NCBI RefSeq assembly: GCF_036785885.1
Contig: NC_092323.1
Coordinates: forward strand, 2,086,501 to 2,150,500
Reading direction: 5' to 3'
From: Coffea arabica
Taxonomy: Eukaryota > Streptophyta > Magnoliopsida > Gentianales > Rubiaceae
DNA length: 64,000 bases
The notes below the pieces were generated by a model. That model was given only the letters and a program-made list of their open reading frames with translations. It was not told the origin of the DNA and made no database searches. Positions 63,828 through 64,000 of this stretch are shown one piece after another. Numbering within the stretch: position 1 is the first letter of the stretch; the number at the start of each line of letters is the position of its first letter. A program made the translations under genes and the position numbers.

Positions 63828-64000
63828 ATGGCTCGCCAGTTGGTTGTCCTTGCCCTCGTCTTCGTGGCGGTTGTTGGGTTGGCCTCCGCCCAATCATCAC
63901 CTGGCAGTGCCCCGTCGCACTCTCCCTCAAAATCCCCCGCCCCTTCATCCGCAGCCAAACATGCACCATCAAAGGCCCCCTCAGCAGCCACTCCCAAGGC
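63828..64000 (+). CDS. Arabinogalactan protein, N-terminal part
   Basis: The frame starts at the ATG after an A run and is cut by the window edge after 57 codons. Residues 1-21 are a signal peptide (MARQLVVLALVFVAVVGLAS, cleavage before Gln22). The mature part is made of Ala, Pro, Ser and Lys with AP, SP and TP dipeptides (SPSKSPAPSSAAKHAPSKAP). Such motifs are hydroxylated and carry arabinogalactan chains at the cell wall. Family members usually end in a GPI signal, which would lie outside the window. Whether it is a classical or Lys-rich AGP cannot be told. Confidence 0.9.
   Translation, partial: MARQLVVLALVFVAVVGLASAQSSPGSAPSHSPSKSPAPSSAAKHAPSKAPSAATPK

Overview
The window is nuclear DNA of a eudicot plant. 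Genes are split by short GT-AG introns, intergenic DNA is AT-rich and full of small transposon remnants, and the protein families are plant types: a DUF248/PMT methyltransferase, an RGLG ubiquitin ligase, a CYP724-type P450 and an arabinogalactan protein. The species cannot be named from the sequence alone. No RT, gag or envelope coding was noticed.

Layout: (1) 252-838 (-), first two coding exons of a PMT-type methyltransferase that runs off the left edge. (2) 5380-9525 (+), RGLG1/2-type RING E3 ligase, 11 exons, 464 aa. (3) 11300-14751 (-), CYP724-family brassinosteroid P450, 9 exons, 479 aa. (4) 20180-21972 (+), plastid-type SAM methyltransferase, 2 exons. (5) 22428-25844 (-), NET-domain protein without a bromodomain, 6 coding exons, 291 aa. 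(6) 31916-31987 (+), tRNA-Thr(TGT). (7) 32194-32667 (+), mitoribosomal mS38/COX24-domain protein. (8) 38934-41873 (+), ABHD17/BEM46-type alpha/beta hydrolase with a basic repeat tail. (9) 42600-45235 (-), NAD-dependent glycerol-3-phosphate dehydrogenase, 11 exons, 376 aa. (10) 57901-59866 (+), ATP23 metalloprotease, 5 exons, 195 aa. (11) 63828 to the right edge (+), start of an arabinogalactan protein. Exon boundaries were deduced by hand. In every gene all exon phases join into one open frame, which is strong internal support.

Between the genes lie a ~1.03-kb hAT-type element with a perfect 8-bp target duplication, a 138-bp Tourist-like MITE with TTA duplication, two long-TIR Mutator-like elements (one with a perfect 9-bp duplication), a Helitron 3' terminus downstream of a B3-domain fragment, a 1.3-kb AT-only minisatellite inside a TIR element, a ~211-bp tandem array, and a ~370-bp inverted duplication flanking ATP23.

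The genes are mostly housekeeping loci, not one pathway. The gene set PMT, RGLG, CYP724, plastid methyltransferase and alpha/beta hydrolase matches, from memory, two Arabidopsis duplicate blocks (around At5g14390-At5g14430 and At3g01650-At3g01690). The window therefore looks like an unfractionated ancestral block. I found no convincing new defence or metabolic system. The most novel leads are the B3 fragment tied to a Helitron end, the inverted duplication around ATP23 with possible non-coding transcription units, the relic duplicated exon in the NET gene, and the bromodomain-less NET protein.
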